Shown here piece by piece: positions 19,232 through 28,011 of a stretch of DNA of 64,000 bases (the stretch's first letter is position 1; every line of letters begins with the position of its first letter). Made by a program: the position numbers and the translations under genes. The notes under the pieces are model-generated. The model saw only the letters and a program-made list of their open reading frames with translations. It searched no databases and was not told where the DNA came from. This stretch comes from Psychrobacter aquaticus CMS 56 (GTDB lineage: Bacteria > Pseudomonadota > Gammaproteobacteria > Pseudomonadales > Moraxellaceae), in NCBI RefSeq assembly GCF_000471625.1, contig NZ_AUSW01000017.1, positions 35,472-99,471 on the forward strand, in the 5' to 3' direction.

Positions 19232-20110
19232 CTAAACTGAAGCCCTTCTACCAGTTTGAATTAATAGAACGCCACCGATAATTGATATTAAGGCTATGAT
19301 CTCTAAACTGGTGATATCCTCTCCAACTATAGCACCAATAATAACAGCAACGATTGGTGCAATATAAGTAGCACCAGCAGCTTTCACAGAACCTAACCTT
19401 TCAATAATAAAATAATAGATTAGATAAGCTGCCCCTGTTCCTAATAAGCCAAGTCCAAGTACTGTTCCCCACATTGCCTGAGTGTTCGTTGCTATCTTAG
19501 TAATACCCTCAAAATCGATCAGTACTGACAGCGTTATGACGGCTATACCCGTCTGCCAAGTTGCCAACGCAAGTGGCGGTAGTTTCAAAGGAGATAAAAA
19601 ACGACGTGCATATACAAATGATGCACCGACACTCAGAGATCCTGCTAACATCCATAATACGCCTATGAGAGAAACACCCATTGCCCCTTGCCAAGGTCGT
19701 GCACTTAATACAATGCCAGCAAACCCTAAAGCAACGCCTAGAGCCATTCGCTTAGTTGGTCGCTCTTCTGGCAAAAATAACGCAGCACCTAAAAAAGTAA
19801 AAATGGGAATTGAACCGCTCAATAATCCTGCGATACTACTGGGTAATAATGCAGTGCCTGCAACAAACCCATAGTAATAAAAGGAAGTTGCGAGCACTGA
19901 CATCACTATAAAGTGTGGTATGTGAGGCAACTGTTTACGAGTAATGACCTTACTACGCCATGCGATTAGTGCCAACGGCAAAAAACCAAATAATACTCGT
20001 AAAAACACAGTTTGAGCGGGCGAAATTAATTCTGTAGCCCACTTCATAAAAATGAAATTTGACCCCCAAATCACACCCAGTAAAATGAGCGCTGCATATA
20101 CTCTAAACAT
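19232..20110 (-). CDS. EamA/DMT-family transporter
   Basis: A ten-helix exporter of two EamA repeats. The start chosen is the ATG at 20110 (MFRVYAALILLGVIWGSNF, 292 residues), which has AAGGTGG at the right distance; the GTG at 20119 lies inside that ribosome binding site. Repeat 1 shows the typical GVIWGSNFIFMKW and repeat 2 the segment AAGATYIAPIVAVIIGAIVGE. It is divergent from a LysR-type regulator with a 13-bp inverted repeat between them. The usual reading is that the regulator controls this transporter. The substrate is unknown; amino acids and metabolite analogues are common in the family. Confidence 0.88.
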   Translation of the reverse strand: MFRVYAALILLGVIWGSNFIFMKWATELISPAQTVFLRVLFGFLPLALIAWRSKVITRKQLPHIPHFIVMSVLATSFYYYGFVAGTALLPSSIAGLLSGSIPIFTFLGAALFLPEERPTKRMALGVALGFAGIVLSARPWQGAMGVSLIGVLWMLAGSLSVGASFVYARRFLSPLKLPPLALATWQTGIAVITLSVLIDFEGITKIATNTQAMWGTVLGLGLLGTGAAYLIYYFIIERLGSVKAAGATYIAPIVAVIIGAIVGEDITSLEIIALISIIGGVLLIQTGRRASV

Positions 20111-20364
20111 AAAAGCCACCTTAAAAACTCGAAAGCTATCTAAGTAGCTAGACGGCGATTTGCCTCACTTGTGAAGTAGAACAAACCCTCATCAATAGGT
20201 ATCTAATTAGTAAGCATAGAACCTATGTTACCTAAGCCTTATTTGGCTCATAGATGAAAGTATGGCTGTACGACAACTATGTTGAAGAAGTTTATGAGCT
20301 GGAGTAGCATCTCTGTTTGATCTACTGGTGTAATAGAAATGAGTTTTTCTACAGTCACTCTCTA

Positions 20365-20402
20365 CTTCATTAGCTATCATTTATTCATTATAGCTAATGA
20401 AG
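20365..20402. promoter_or_regulatory. Inverted repeat, probable LysR-type operator
   Basis: A perfect 13-bp inverted repeat (CTTCATTAGCTAT at 20365-20377, ATAGCTAATGAAG at 20390-20402, 12-bp spacer) lies 66 bp before the LysR gene in the 357-bp divergent region (20111-20467). Size, symmetry and position fit the recognition site of a LysR regulator for its own gene and the divergent transporter. No T run follows, so it is not a terminator. Confidence 0.55.
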
Positions 20403-20467
20403 GTGAATGCCTTGCATGATATTAAAAGGTGTTAGACTATAGAAAATCTATTGTATAAAGGATTACT

Positions 20468-21343
20468 ATGTCACGTCATTATCGTTCTCTGCCGCCGCTA
20501 AATGCCTTACGTGCATTTGAAGCTGCTGGTCGTAAGCTAAGTTTTCGTGCAGCAGCTGATGAGCTTTTTGTGACCCAAGGGGCAGTTGCTCAGCAAGTTC
20601 GCATATTAGAAGAATATATTGGTTTTTCTTTATTTCAGAGGTTACCCAGAGGCGTTGCACTTACCAGTAAAGGAAGCGTATATTTTGCAGAAATCACGAA
20701 GGCTTTTGACACGATAGACCAGGCAACAGTACAACTACTTAAAGAGCCTGAAACTGTTACTATCAGCGTGACACCTGCGTTTGCCACTAAAATCTTGTTG
20801 CCTCAACTGTCTGTCTTAACGACCGCAGTTCCTCATATTGATTTGCGCACGGTAGCGACCGAATCCATTGCAGACTTTGATCGTGATCAAGTGGATATTG
20901 CTGTACGTCTTACTCATCCACCATTCCCTACATCGTTTGAGACGCGGCTACTGTTTAAACAAAAACTTGTGCCAGTTGCCAGCCCTCATCTTATCGGTGA
21001 CAGAACACTTCCTATGTCACTTAAGTACTTGCGTGATATGCCACTACTGCACGACTCGCACAATCATTGGCCACGCTTCTTTGGGATCACAGGTAAATTA
21101 CCGGGCGCAGTATTTAACCAAACTGCGCTCGCTTTAGATGCTGCTTTGGCTGGTCAAGGAGTTGCGATTGCCTGTCAGGCTTTTGTACAAGCAGACTTAT
21201 CGGCGGGTCGATTGATTCAAGTTAGTGAGTCGGATTTAATCGTAGAACCAGATTATTATCTTGTCCGAAAACGAGTGACTGCATCTAGGAAGAATGTGGA
21301 TGCGGTATGGGATTGGTGTATTGAAAACTTAGTAACTACCTAA
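20468..21343 (+). CDS. LysR-family transcriptional regulator (GcvA-like)
   Basis: A 291-residue regulator. The N-terminal winged helix starts RSLPPLNALRAFEAAGRKLS and continues AADELFVTQGAVAQQVRILE, which closely follows the GcvA/AmpR subgroup. The effector-binding domain (about 90-290) includes IADFDRDQVDIAVRL and GQGVAIACQAFVQADLSAGRL, the usual ligand-domain landmarks. Ribosome binding site AAGGA. It is transcribed away from the EamA transporter, which it probably regulates. The ligand is not known. Nothing about it looks truncated. Confidence 0.92.
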   Translation: MSRHYRSLPPLNALRAFEAAGRKLSFRAAADELFVTQGAVAQQVRILEEYIGFSLFQRLPRGVALTSKGSVYFAEITKAFDTIDQATVQLLKEPETVTISVTPAFATKILLPQLSVLTTAVPHIDLRTVATESIADFDRDQVDIAVRLTHPPFPTSFETRLLFKQKLVPVASPHLIGDRTLPMSLKYLRDMPLLHDSHNHWPRFFGITGKLPGAVFNQTALALDAALAGQGVAIACQAFVQADLSAGRLIQVSESDLIVEPDYYLVRKRVTASRKNVDAVWDWCIENLVTT

Positions 21344-21542
21344 ATCTCTTAGCTCTATTTAAAATAATTCTCCATTCAGCCTTGGTGTAGAAACGTAGCT
21401 TGTGACTATTTAGGTTATGCCCATTTTTTCTCGATAATTACTTTAAAATATTTGATTTGGTATTCTTCTTTTGTGTCAATTATGGCTATGTCTGATGTCA
21501 GCATGCTTTTTAGAACACCACCGGATTATTTTATAAGCAGTG

Positions 21543-21740
21543 CTAATTTGATCGTAACTTATATTGCCTAACTAACCACTGAATCAAGGTAGCTAATGTT
21601 AATGCTGCTAATAGTGTACAGATAGCCAGTAGGTCAATACGGATAGGTGCGATCATATCCTGTGTTAATTGCTGACTAATAAAGTAATAAGGTATAGACA
21701 GCAACCATGCCCCTAAAGTAACTATTTGTAGTTTAGTCAT
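21543..21740 (-). CDS. Small two-helix membrane protein, unknown
   Basis: A 65-residue protein with two hydrophobic segments (about 5-22 and 36-56) and a basic C-terminus (RQYKLRSN), which would place both ends in the cytoplasm. A GAGAG ribosome binding site lies 9 bp before the ATG at 21740. I recognise no family. It could be a genuine small membrane protein or a chance frame; the well-formed hydrophobic segments and ribosome binding site favour a gene. Confidence 0.45.
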   Translation of the reverse strand: MTKLQIVTLGAWLLSIPYYFISQQLTQDMIAPIRIDLLAICTLLAALTLATLIQWLVRQYKLRSN

Positions 21741-21845
21741 ATGCTTAACTCTCTATTAAAATTATAGTAGTGTATCAGAAAGTACGCTGAGGGATTAGAA
21801 GAGGAGTGACACCCAAATACTGATGCAGATACTGTTTATACATAT

Positions 21846-22136
21846 TTGATAAATGGCATAGAAGTAATAGAATTTCTATCGCCTGAGCTAGATATCATTG
21901 ATAGTAAAGTTACTGTGCCAACTAAAGTTTTTACTGATGGTTGCTATCTCTGGACGATGATAATTCCTCATCTAGTAAAAAATTATAAGGTGTCGTTACC
22001 AGAAGAGTTTATGCATTATTTAAGAAAACAGAATAAGTATGCTAATCAATATGATAGTGATCGTATAAGACAAATACTAGACAGTCTCGAAGGTAAAAAA
22101 ATTGACAGTTATATGAAGTTTAGTGTTGATGAATAA
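21846..22136 (+). CDS. Hypothetical protein, possibly 5'-truncated immunity-like gene
   Basis: A 96-residue acidic frame starting with TTG at 21846. The frame stays open upstream to a stop at 21807-21809 without any ATG or GTG, and the residues just before the TTG (DTVYTYLINGIEV) read like real protein. So either the TTG is used without a ribosome binding site, or the 5' end has been lost. The segments FLSPELDIIDSKVTVPTKVFTDGCYLW and FMHYLRKQNK look like a folded small globular domain of the kind seen in orphan immunity proteins. That is an impression, not a recognised family. No toxin gene is next to it. Confidence 0.45.
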   Translation: MINGIEVIEFLSPELDIIDSKVTVPTKVFTDGCYLWTMIIPHLVKNYKVSLPEEFMHYLRKQNKYANQYDSDRIRQILDSLEGKKIDSYMKFSVDE

Positions 22137-22453
22137 TTAACATATTTTGAGTACTTTAGCATTCATTTGCCATAAGAAACGTTGTAGGAACATGTTGCCA
22201 TAATGATGTTAAATTACTACCTTTTTACCGTCTAGAATGGGCAGTAAAGAACCCCAAAAAACCCTGACTGTTCCCATAACGTCCGTTATGGGAAATTACT
22301 TTAGACCTGAAAAATCTATCGTATCGGTTACGCTAAAATAGCAATATCCTCAGCGATAATACGTTTAAAAAATACTGGATCGTATTGGACGACATCTAAC
22401 TTCGCATTTAAACGATGACGGCTTATGCCTGCATTCTGTTAATTATTACTTTA
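22137..22453. other. Intergenic region with a 10-bp inverted repeat
   Basis: The 317-bp gap contains one clear structure, TTCCCATAAC (22271-22280), spacer GTCC, GTTATGGGAA (22285-22294). On the minus strand a run of six T residues follows the stem after about 9 nt (plus-strand CCAAAAAACCC at 22255-22264), so it might act as a weak terminator for the topoisomerase gene. The symmetric sequence could equally be an operator. Nothing else was seen. Confidence 0.45.
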
Positions 22454-23575
22454 TTACTTTTCTACTTTGTTCAAAAATCCAAGCAATGCCTTTTCTTCAC
22501 AACTTTGATATTTCTTGGTACGTCCACGGCGGGCTTGTTTGTAAGACTCAAAAAACTGATCCGCTAAGAATTGCTCAATAATAATAGGATTAATATAAGA
22601 AGAACGGCAAACAGCAGGAGTATTACCCAGTGCTTCTGCCACTGCTTTAACCATATCCGTGACCAACTGCTGGCGATCAGAGCTTTCAGGCTCACTGGCT
22701 AATACATTTTTACCCTCTGCTGTATCAAGCGCATCATACAAATGACTGGCTGCGAGGACACTGGCCATCCATGTACGAAAATCTTTTGCACTATACAGTT
22801 GACCATTGCTGCCACTAACGCAAGTATGGGTTCGTAGATACTCATTGATATCGGCACTATCAACGACTTGCTTGACACCATTGTCATCCAAATATTTAAA
22901 AATCTGATAACCAGGCAATTCAGAACAGGCTTGCACAATCTGTATCAAGCGCTCGTCTTGTAGCTCAATATGATGCTCTTTTGAGCTTTTACCAACGAAG
23001 TCAAACGCCAGACCGTTGTCTATTTCGCTCACATGCTTGCTTCTTAACGTACTCAAACCATAGCTTTTGTTCAATTTAGCATAACGGCTATTGCCGATAC
23101 GAATCAAAGTCGTCTCTAACAATTTGACCACGGCTGCGAGGACATTGGCTCGTGATAAAGGCGTTGCCTCCAAGTCTTTTTCGACTTGAGCGCGCAAGTT
23201 TGGTAACGCTTCTGCAAAGCCAATCATGGCGTCAAACTTAGCTTGGTCGCGGACGCGATCCCACTCGGGATGGTACAAGTACTGTTTACGTGCTTTGTCA
23301 TCACGCCCTGTTGATTGCAGATGGCCCTTATTATCTTGGCATATCCAAACCTCTGACCACATTGGCGGTATCACCAAAGCATCAAATCGCTTACGCAATG
23401 CTTTGTCTTTTACCGTTTTGCCAGTTGCATCTCGATAAGTAAACCCGCGACCCCAACGTCTGCGTCCATATCCCGGTTCATTGTCGCTCACATAGCGCAG
23501 ATTTGCCAAACCAGCTAAGTGTTCATAATCATGACGCACATCTTGAATAGGGTTTTGCTGATTTTCTTTGTCCAT
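22454..23575 (-). CDS. DNA topoisomerase IB (poxvirus-type)
   Basis: Relaxes supercoils through a 3'-phosphotyrosine intermediate. Bacterial TopIB proteins are found sporadically and resemble the compact poxvirus enzyme. The start chosen is the ATG at 23575 (373 residues); the frame is open to an ATG at 23611, but neither start has a strong ribosome binding site. Visible landmarks are the N-terminal segment LRYVSDNEPGYGRRRWG, the catalytic-domain segment RIGNSRYAKLNKSYGLSTLR, the core KDFRTWMAS and the active-site region NTPAVCRSSYINP, in which the tyrosine at about residue 327 is the expected nucleophile. A basic C-terminal tail follows. The gene stands alone. Confidence 0.9.
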   Translation of the reverse strand: MDKENQQNPIQDVRHDYEHLAGLANLRYVSDNEPGYGRRRWGRGFTYRDATGKTVKDKALRKRFDALVIPPMWSEVWICQDNKGHLQSTGRDDKARKQYLYHPEWDRVRDQAKFDAMIGFAEALPNLRAQVEKDLEATPLSRANVLAAVVKLLETTLIRIGNSRYAKLNKSYGLSTLRSKHVSEIDNGLAFDFVGKSSKEHHIELQDERLIQIVQACSELPGYQIFKYLDDNGVKQVVDSADINEYLRTHTCVSGSNGQLYSAKDFRTWMASVLAASHLYDALDTAEGKNVLASEPESSDRQQLVTDMVKAVAEALGNTPAVCRSSYINPIIIEQFLADQFFESYKQARRGRTKKYQSCEEKALLGFLNKVEK

Positions 23576-23754
23576 AAGAAGACTCGTCTGATAAATGAAT
23601 CGTTTTAGCATAATGAACTATGGTAAATTTTGCTGTTTATTTGCCACGGATAAAGTGTAATCCTGTGTAAAATAAAATTGATACAAGGGTTTTAGGTTAT
23701 GGGCTTTTAAGGCATAATTTAGCACTACTCACGACTTAAGTTTATTAAAATAAA

Positions 23755-24207
23755 ATGAACCATTCATCTGTAAAAATAAAACCGCTAGCTATCACTGATT
23801 ACGACCTTTGGTTACACTTATGGCAAAACTATCTGACGTTTTATAAGACCAGTTTGCCGTCAACTACAACGGAGACGACGTGGCGCAATATGCTTAATGA
23901 CGACGTGGCTATCTATGGATTTGGGGCGTGGAAAGATGATATTTTGGTAGGTATTACCCATGTAGTGCTGCATCCCAATACATGGAATACCACAGAATGT
24001 TGTTATTTAGAAGACTTATACGTTAGTGAAACTGTGCGCGGTCAAGGCGTAGGACGTGCTTTGATTGAGCAGGTCTATGCATTTGCCAATGAGAAAGACT
24101 GCAACCGTGTTTACTGGACGACGCAAGAAGGCAACACCGACGCGCGCCAACTTTATGACAAAATTGCGAGCTTGACTGATATGGTTCAGTATCGTCACAA
24201 CTTATAG
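23755..24207 (+). CDS. GNAT-family N-acetyltransferase
   Basis: A 150-residue single-domain acetyltransferase. The acetyl-CoA binding loop is RGQGVGRALIEQV (V-R-G-x-G-x-G/A pattern), preceded by the strand LEDLYVSE and followed by a C-terminal segment with WTTQEGN and ARQLYDK. These are the usual GNAT motifs A and B. The early segment ITDYDLWLHLWQNYLTFYK resembles small-molecule or amine acetyltransferases. The substrate is unknown. The start lies after an A-rich leader without a clear ribosome binding site. A shared terminator separates it from the convergent ppnP gene. Confidence 0.88.
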   Translation: MNHSSVKIKPLAITDYDLWLHLWQNYLTFYKTSLPSTTTETTWRNMLNDDVAIYGFGAWKDDILVGITHVVLHPNTWNTTECCYLEDLYVSETVRGQGVGRALIEQVYAFANEKDCNRVYWTTQEGNTDARQLYDKIASLTDMVQYRHNL

Positions 24208-24245
24208 TATTGGGAACCCACTTCTTTTAAAATGACCATAAAAAA

Positions 24246-24270
24246 AACGCCAAGCGTTAAACACTTGGCG
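24246..24270. terminator. Bidirectional terminator between the GNAT gene and ppnP
   Basis: An 8-bp stem ACGCCAAG/CTTGGCGT has an A run on its left (24240-24245) and a T-rich run on its right, so it can terminate transcription from both sides. It sits between two convergent genes. Confidence 0.8.
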
Positions 24271-24325
24271 TTGGTTGTTTTAAGACAACATTAGTCATAT
24301 AAATGTAGCTTTAACTCAACAAATA

Positions 24326-24610
24326 TTATTTGCCATACACACATAAATAAGCCGTTTCGACTTCTACTTTTACCTGAAACTTTTTATTGGCTTCAACGGT
24401 AAACTGCTCGCCAGCATTAAAAGTTTGCCATTCATCACTTTCTGGTAGCTTGACCGTCAATGCGCCGCTGACTACACTCATGGTTTCAAACTCACTGGTG
24501 CCAAATTCGTACTCACCAACTTCCATCACACCAACGGTGGCAGGCTTGGTTGCCGTTTGAAAGGCGATAGAAGTGACTTTATTATCAAAATAATTGTTAA
24601 CGCTTGGCAT
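24326..24610 (-). CDS. ppnP: Pyrimidine/purine nucleoside phosphorylase PpnP (DUF1255)
   Basis: A 94-residue single-domain cupin of the PpnP (YaiE) family, which phosphorolyses many nucleosides to base and ribose-1-phosphate. The signature strands are visible: [14 protein letters not shown], then [39 protein letters not shown] and the C-terminal AYLCVYGK. Length agrees with the family (about 94). Ribosome binding site AAGGAA, start at 24610. It lies 43 bp after the prfB stop on the same strand, so co-transcription is possible although the functions are not obviously linked. Confidence 0.92.
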   Translation of the reverse strand: MPSVNNYFDNKVTSIAFQTATKPATVGVMEVGEYEFGTSEFETMSVVSGALTVKLPESDEWQTFNAGEQFTVEANKKFQVKVEVETAYLCVYGK

Positions 24611-24653
24611 AATGGTTCCTTAATAAGATTTTAGGTAATATTTCAAAGGTATT

Positions 24654-25749
24654 TTACAGACCTGCTTTTAGACTCGCTTCGATAAATTGATCGAGGTCAC
24701 CATCTAACACAGCACCGGTGTTAAAGGTTTCAACGCCTGTGCGCAGATCCTTGATACGTGAGTCATCCAGTACGTAAGAGCGAATTTGACTGCCCCAGCC
24801 AACGTCAGATTTGCCATCTTCGACCGCTTGCTGTTTTTCCATGCGCTTTTGCATCTCAAGCTCATAAAGCTTGGCGCGCAGCATTTTCATGGCAGTGGCT
24901 TTGTTGCCATGCTGGCTGCGTTCATTCTGACACGTCACAACCACCCCACTTGGCTCATGAGTAATACGCACGGCAGAGTCAGTGGTATTAACGTGCTGAC
25001 CACCTGCCCCCGATGAGCGATACGTATCAATGCGTAAATCCGCAGGATTGATGTCAATCTCGACATTATCATCGATTTCAGGCGAGACAAACACCGCAGC
25101 AAATGACGTATGACGTCCATTATTACTATCAAACGGTGATTTGCGTACCAGACGATGCACGCCAATCTCGGTACGAAGCCAACCAAAAGCATAATCGCCC
25201 TTAATCTCAATCGTCGCTGATTTAATCCCAGCGACACCGCCAGCGGAGACTTCGATCACATCAACCTTGAAGTCATGAGCCTCAGCCCAGCGTGTATACA
25301 TACGCAGTAGCATTTCTGCCCAATCTTGTGCTTCCGTACCACCACTGCCCGACTGAATATCCAAATAGCAATTGTTCGGGTCCATCTCACCACTGAACAT
25401 GCGGCGGAATTCTAAATCAGCAACGCGTTTTTCCGCATTATCCAGCTCGCTCTGTACGTCGGCAAGCAGTGACTCATCGTCTTCTTCTACCGCCAACTCT
25501 AGCATTGCAGATGCATCTGCTAATGTGGTTTCAAGTGAGACTACGACATCGATGACACCATCGAGATGACTTTTTTCTTTGTTGATCTTGGTCGCACGCT
25601 CTGGGTCATTCCATAGCTCGGGGTTCTCTAGTTCTAAATTGACTTCTTCTAAGCGCTCTTGCTTACCATCGAAGTCAAAGATACCTCCGCAAGTCCTGCC
25701 CACGTTCAGACAAGTCTTTGATTTTTTCTTGATACGAATTGATTTCCAT
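24654..25749 (-). CDS. prfB: Peptide chain release factor 2 with programmed +1 frameshift
   Basis: RF2 recognises UGA and UAA stop codons and releases the peptide. The zero-frame begins at the ATG at 25749 (AGGAAA ribosome binding site) and encodes 24 residues ending LRRYL before an in-frame TGA (25677-25675). The sequence at the stop is CGGAGGTATCTTTGAC: a Shine-Dalgarno-like GGAGG, the slippery CTT and TGA-C. This is the classic autoregulatory frameshift site. After the +1 shift the frame continues [15 protein letters not shown] to the stop at 24654, giving 364 residues in all. The SPF stop-codon motif and the catalytic GGQ ([10 protein letters not shown]) are present. A single-frame reading would miss the first 24 codons and start wrongly inside the gene. 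Confidence 0.97.
25674..25690 (-). promoter_or_regulatory. Programmed +1 frameshift signal in prfB
   Basis: Minus-strand sequence GGAGG, TAT, CTT, TGA, C. The internal Shine-Dalgarno-like GGAGG stimulates slippage on CTT when RF2 is scarce and the UGA is read slowly. Confidence 0.95.
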
Positions 25750-25877
25750 AAATTTTCCTATTTTTTTGAATAATGCCTGTTTTCTTGAACAGCGAGTGTA
25801 TAACCAATAAGGTGCTATTTTAAAGGAGATTGACGTTAAATGGTTGGCTAATTACGGTTGACCATACACTAAGCAAA

Positions 25878-26579
25878 CTAAATTGACCAATCTTCTACTG
25901 CCCAGCGATGCGCGAGTGCATGGGCATGTAGTGCGTCATCAGGTGAGACACAAATAGCGACATCTGCCCACTCAAGCAGTGGAATGTCGTTTTTGGAGTC
26001 TGAATATGCATAGGTTTTTTCAAACGTAAGGCCTGCTGCTTGCTGCTTATCAAGCCATTTATTAAGATGATAAATCTTGCCTTCTTGGAAGTTTGGCTTA
26101 TCCATTAATTTACCAGTATAGCGTTCATCCTTTATCTCAAGCGGTGTCGATAAAACATTGGCGTCTTCAATACCAAACCGTTTGGCAATGGCAGAAACCA
26201 CAAAGTCATTGGTCGCAGAAATGATTACCACTTCATGACCCTGCTCAATATGCTGACACAGCACTTCCATTGCTTTTGGGCGAATGTGTGGCTCGATTTC
26301 ACTTTTGATATAATCTTCTCGCAGCTCATGCAATCTGTCCATCGGTAGACTACTCAAAAACTGAGCGACAAATTCATTGTACTCAGTTGCATCAAGCGTG
26401 CCTTCGATATAATCTTGATAAAACTTTTGGTTGGCCGTGCGATATTCAGCTTCGTCAACGAGTTCATGCTTGACGATATATTCGCCCCACAGATAGTCGC
26501 TATCGACATCGAGTAAGGTATGGTCTAAATCAAATAACGCCAATTCTTTTTGATCATTCTGTGTTTGAGTCGCCTGCAT
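25878..26579 (-). CDS. HAD-superfamily (IB, SerB-like) phosphatase
   Basis: A 233-residue cytoplasmic phosphohydrolase. Motif I is FDLDHTLLDVDSD with the nucleophilic aspartate near residue 18. Motif II is the serine in VIISATNDF. Motif III and the metal site are in KPNFQEGK and AYSDSKNDIPLLEWAD. The helical cap inserted after motif I marks subclass IB, the group of phosphoserine phosphatase and related enzymes. The substrate cannot be decided; some relatives act on phosphoserine, others on histidinol phosphate or lipid phosphates. Start 26579 has an AAGG ribosome binding site. It is divergent from a small membrane protein gene. Confidence 0.88.
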   Translation of the reverse strand: MQATQTQNDQKELALFDLDHTLLDVDSDYLWGEYIVKHELVDEAEYRTANQKFYQDYIEGTLDATEYNEFVAQFLSSLPMDRLHELREDYIKSEIEPHIRPKAMEVLCQHIEQGHEVVIISATNDFVVSAIAKRFGIEDANVLSTPLEIKDERYTGKLMDKPNFQEGKIYHLNKWLDKQQAAGLTFEKTYAYSDSKNDIPLLEWADVAICVSPDDALHAHALAHRWAVEDWSI

Positions 26580-26705
26580 AGTAAAACCTTATTGTTGTTT
26601 TTTGAGGGATATAATTTTTGATATAAATGAATGTATGCATAAAAAACTTGATGAATAAGCTTGCGAGAACGTTACTGTTTACCAAATAAAATTATGGTAA
26701 CTTAA

Positions 26706-26744
26706 TTTTCATAGTCCATTTTCATAGTCCATTTTCATAGTCCA
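26706..26744 (+). repeat. Three tandem copies of a 13-bp unit
   Basis: TTTTCATAGTCCA occurs three times back to back (26706-26718, 26719-26731, 26732-26744), identical each time, ending 22 bp before the ATG at 26767. Such a perfect short tandem array in a promoter or leader can change copy number by slippage. Confidence 0.9.
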
Positions 26745-26766
26745 TTTAAAAAATTTAGAGAACGCT

Positions 26767-27216
26767 ATGAAATCACCGAATGATAAACTTGACCCACCTA
26801 ACAGACCACGTAGACCTGCTCGCTCAACTAGAGAAATTCGGCAGCGCAAGTCAGGGAACAGCGATCAGTCATTCTTAGATCGTCTGATGTATGCGCTCTT
26901 GAACGGGCTAATGTATGGCGTTGGTGGCCTACTGATAGACTTAGCCATTGTGGTCATTCGTTCAATATTCGGTCATGGCAATGGCGACGTTTTCTGGCTC
27001 TTCACCCCTTTTATGTTGATACTTGGGGCATTAATGGGGTTCATCGTTGGTAAATCCGCTGGCGCTGAAAGTGTTAATGCGTTAAATATCAACGAAACGA
27101 GCAATCAGAGCGCTTACCTAAGTGACTATTCTGTACGCCATGATATTTTTCGCGGACTGGTTATTGGCATCGTCATTTTTGCCATTATTTGGCTGGTGAT
27201 GATGTTGATGGCATAA
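26767..27216 (+). CDS. Multi-helix membrane protein, unknown function
   Basis: A 149-residue protein with a basic, proline-rich cytoplasmic N-terminus (first 35 residues) and three hydrophobic segments (about 45-67, 78-96 and 127-148). I recognise no family. The helices are rich in glycine and aliphatic residues, with a hydrophilic Asn/Ser-rich loop before the last one. The ribosome binding site is GAGAA. The three 13-bp tandem repeats directly upstream may influence its expression. Its neighbours (HAD phosphatase, carbonic anhydrase) do not suggest a role. Confidence 0.7.
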   Translation: MKSPNDKLDPPNRPRRPARSTREIRQRKSGNSDQSFLDRLMYALLNGLMYGVGGLLIDLAIVVIRSIFGHGNGDVFWLFTPFMLILGALMGFIVGKSAGAESVNALNINETSNQSAYLSDYSVRHDIFRGLVIGIVIFAIIWLVMMLMA

Positions 27217-27324
27217 AGGCCAATTATATAAGAATAAGATCAAAAACATAAATAGAATATAAGCCGTTCAAGATAAAAGAGATACACTAGAACTTATGAC
27301 TCTATTATTCACTTATCGTTAAAT

Positions 27325-27861
27325 TTAGTCTGGCATTGTCATTTCTTTCAAGCCCTTTTTAAAACTCTGACAATGCTCTGCATAATGCAGCGCTGACAGT
27401 TTTAGCATAGCCGCTTGCTCATCCGTCAGTGTCTTAACCACTTTTGCTGGTGCGCCCATCACTAATGAGTTATCGGGAATCTCTTTGCCTTCAGTAACCA
27501 ATGCCTTGGCACCAATAATACAGTTTTTACCGATTTTGGCATTATTCAATACTACCGCCCCAATACCAATCAAACTATTATCACCAATTTCACAGCCATG
27601 TAACATTGCTAAATGACCGATGGTGACATAGTTGCCAATTTTTACTTCAATGCCAGCATCGGTATGAATCACGCTGTTTTCTTGTACATTACTATAATCA
27701 CCGATATGAATGTGACTCACATCTCCGCGAATTACCGCGCCAAACCAAACGCTGGCTTGATGACCCAAATATACGTCGCCTATCACGCGTGCTGAATCAG
27801 CCACCCAACCGTTAAATGGTACAGCAAACTCAGGCGTTTTGTCTAAATACTGATAAATCAT
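27325..27861 (-). CDS. Gamma-class carbonic anhydrase-like hexapeptide-repeat protein (YrdA type)
   Basis: A 178-residue left-handed beta-helix protein. From about residue 20 to 130 it is built of hexapeptide repeats, such as IGDYSNVQENSVIHTDAGIE, and has the metal-binding histidines in VIHTD, IGHLAMLHGC. It then ends in a C-terminal helix. This is the YrdA/CaiE/gamma-carbonic-anhydrase group. The acidic proton-shuttle loop of archaeal Cam is absent, so catalytic carbonic anhydrase activity is uncertain. Ribosome binding site AAGGA at the 27861 start. The gene stands alone. Confidence 0.87.
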   Translation of the reverse strand: MIYQYLDKTPEFAVPFNGWVADSARVIGDVYLGHQASVWFGAVIRGDVSHIHIGDYSNVQENSVIHTDAGIEVKIGNYVTIGHLAMLHGCEIGDNSLIGIGAVVLNNAKIGKNCIIGAKALVTEGKEIPDNSLVMGAPAKVVKTLTDEQAAMLKLSALHYAEHCQSFKKGLKEMTMPD

Positions 27862-28011
27862 AATCCATCCTTAGTCGTTATATTTTATAAAAGACAATCT
27901 GTCGTAGAAATCGTTTTATAAAGAAATTTGAGGTAAAGCTTGATAGTCATAAAGACTGATAAAAACTTTGTAGTATAATGCCGCCAATAAACCCTATTTA
28001 GGCTCGCCGCA

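Noticed and set aside
26706..26744. CRISPR-like repeat
   Set aside because: The 13-bp units are directly adjacent with no spacers; it is a simple tandem repeat.
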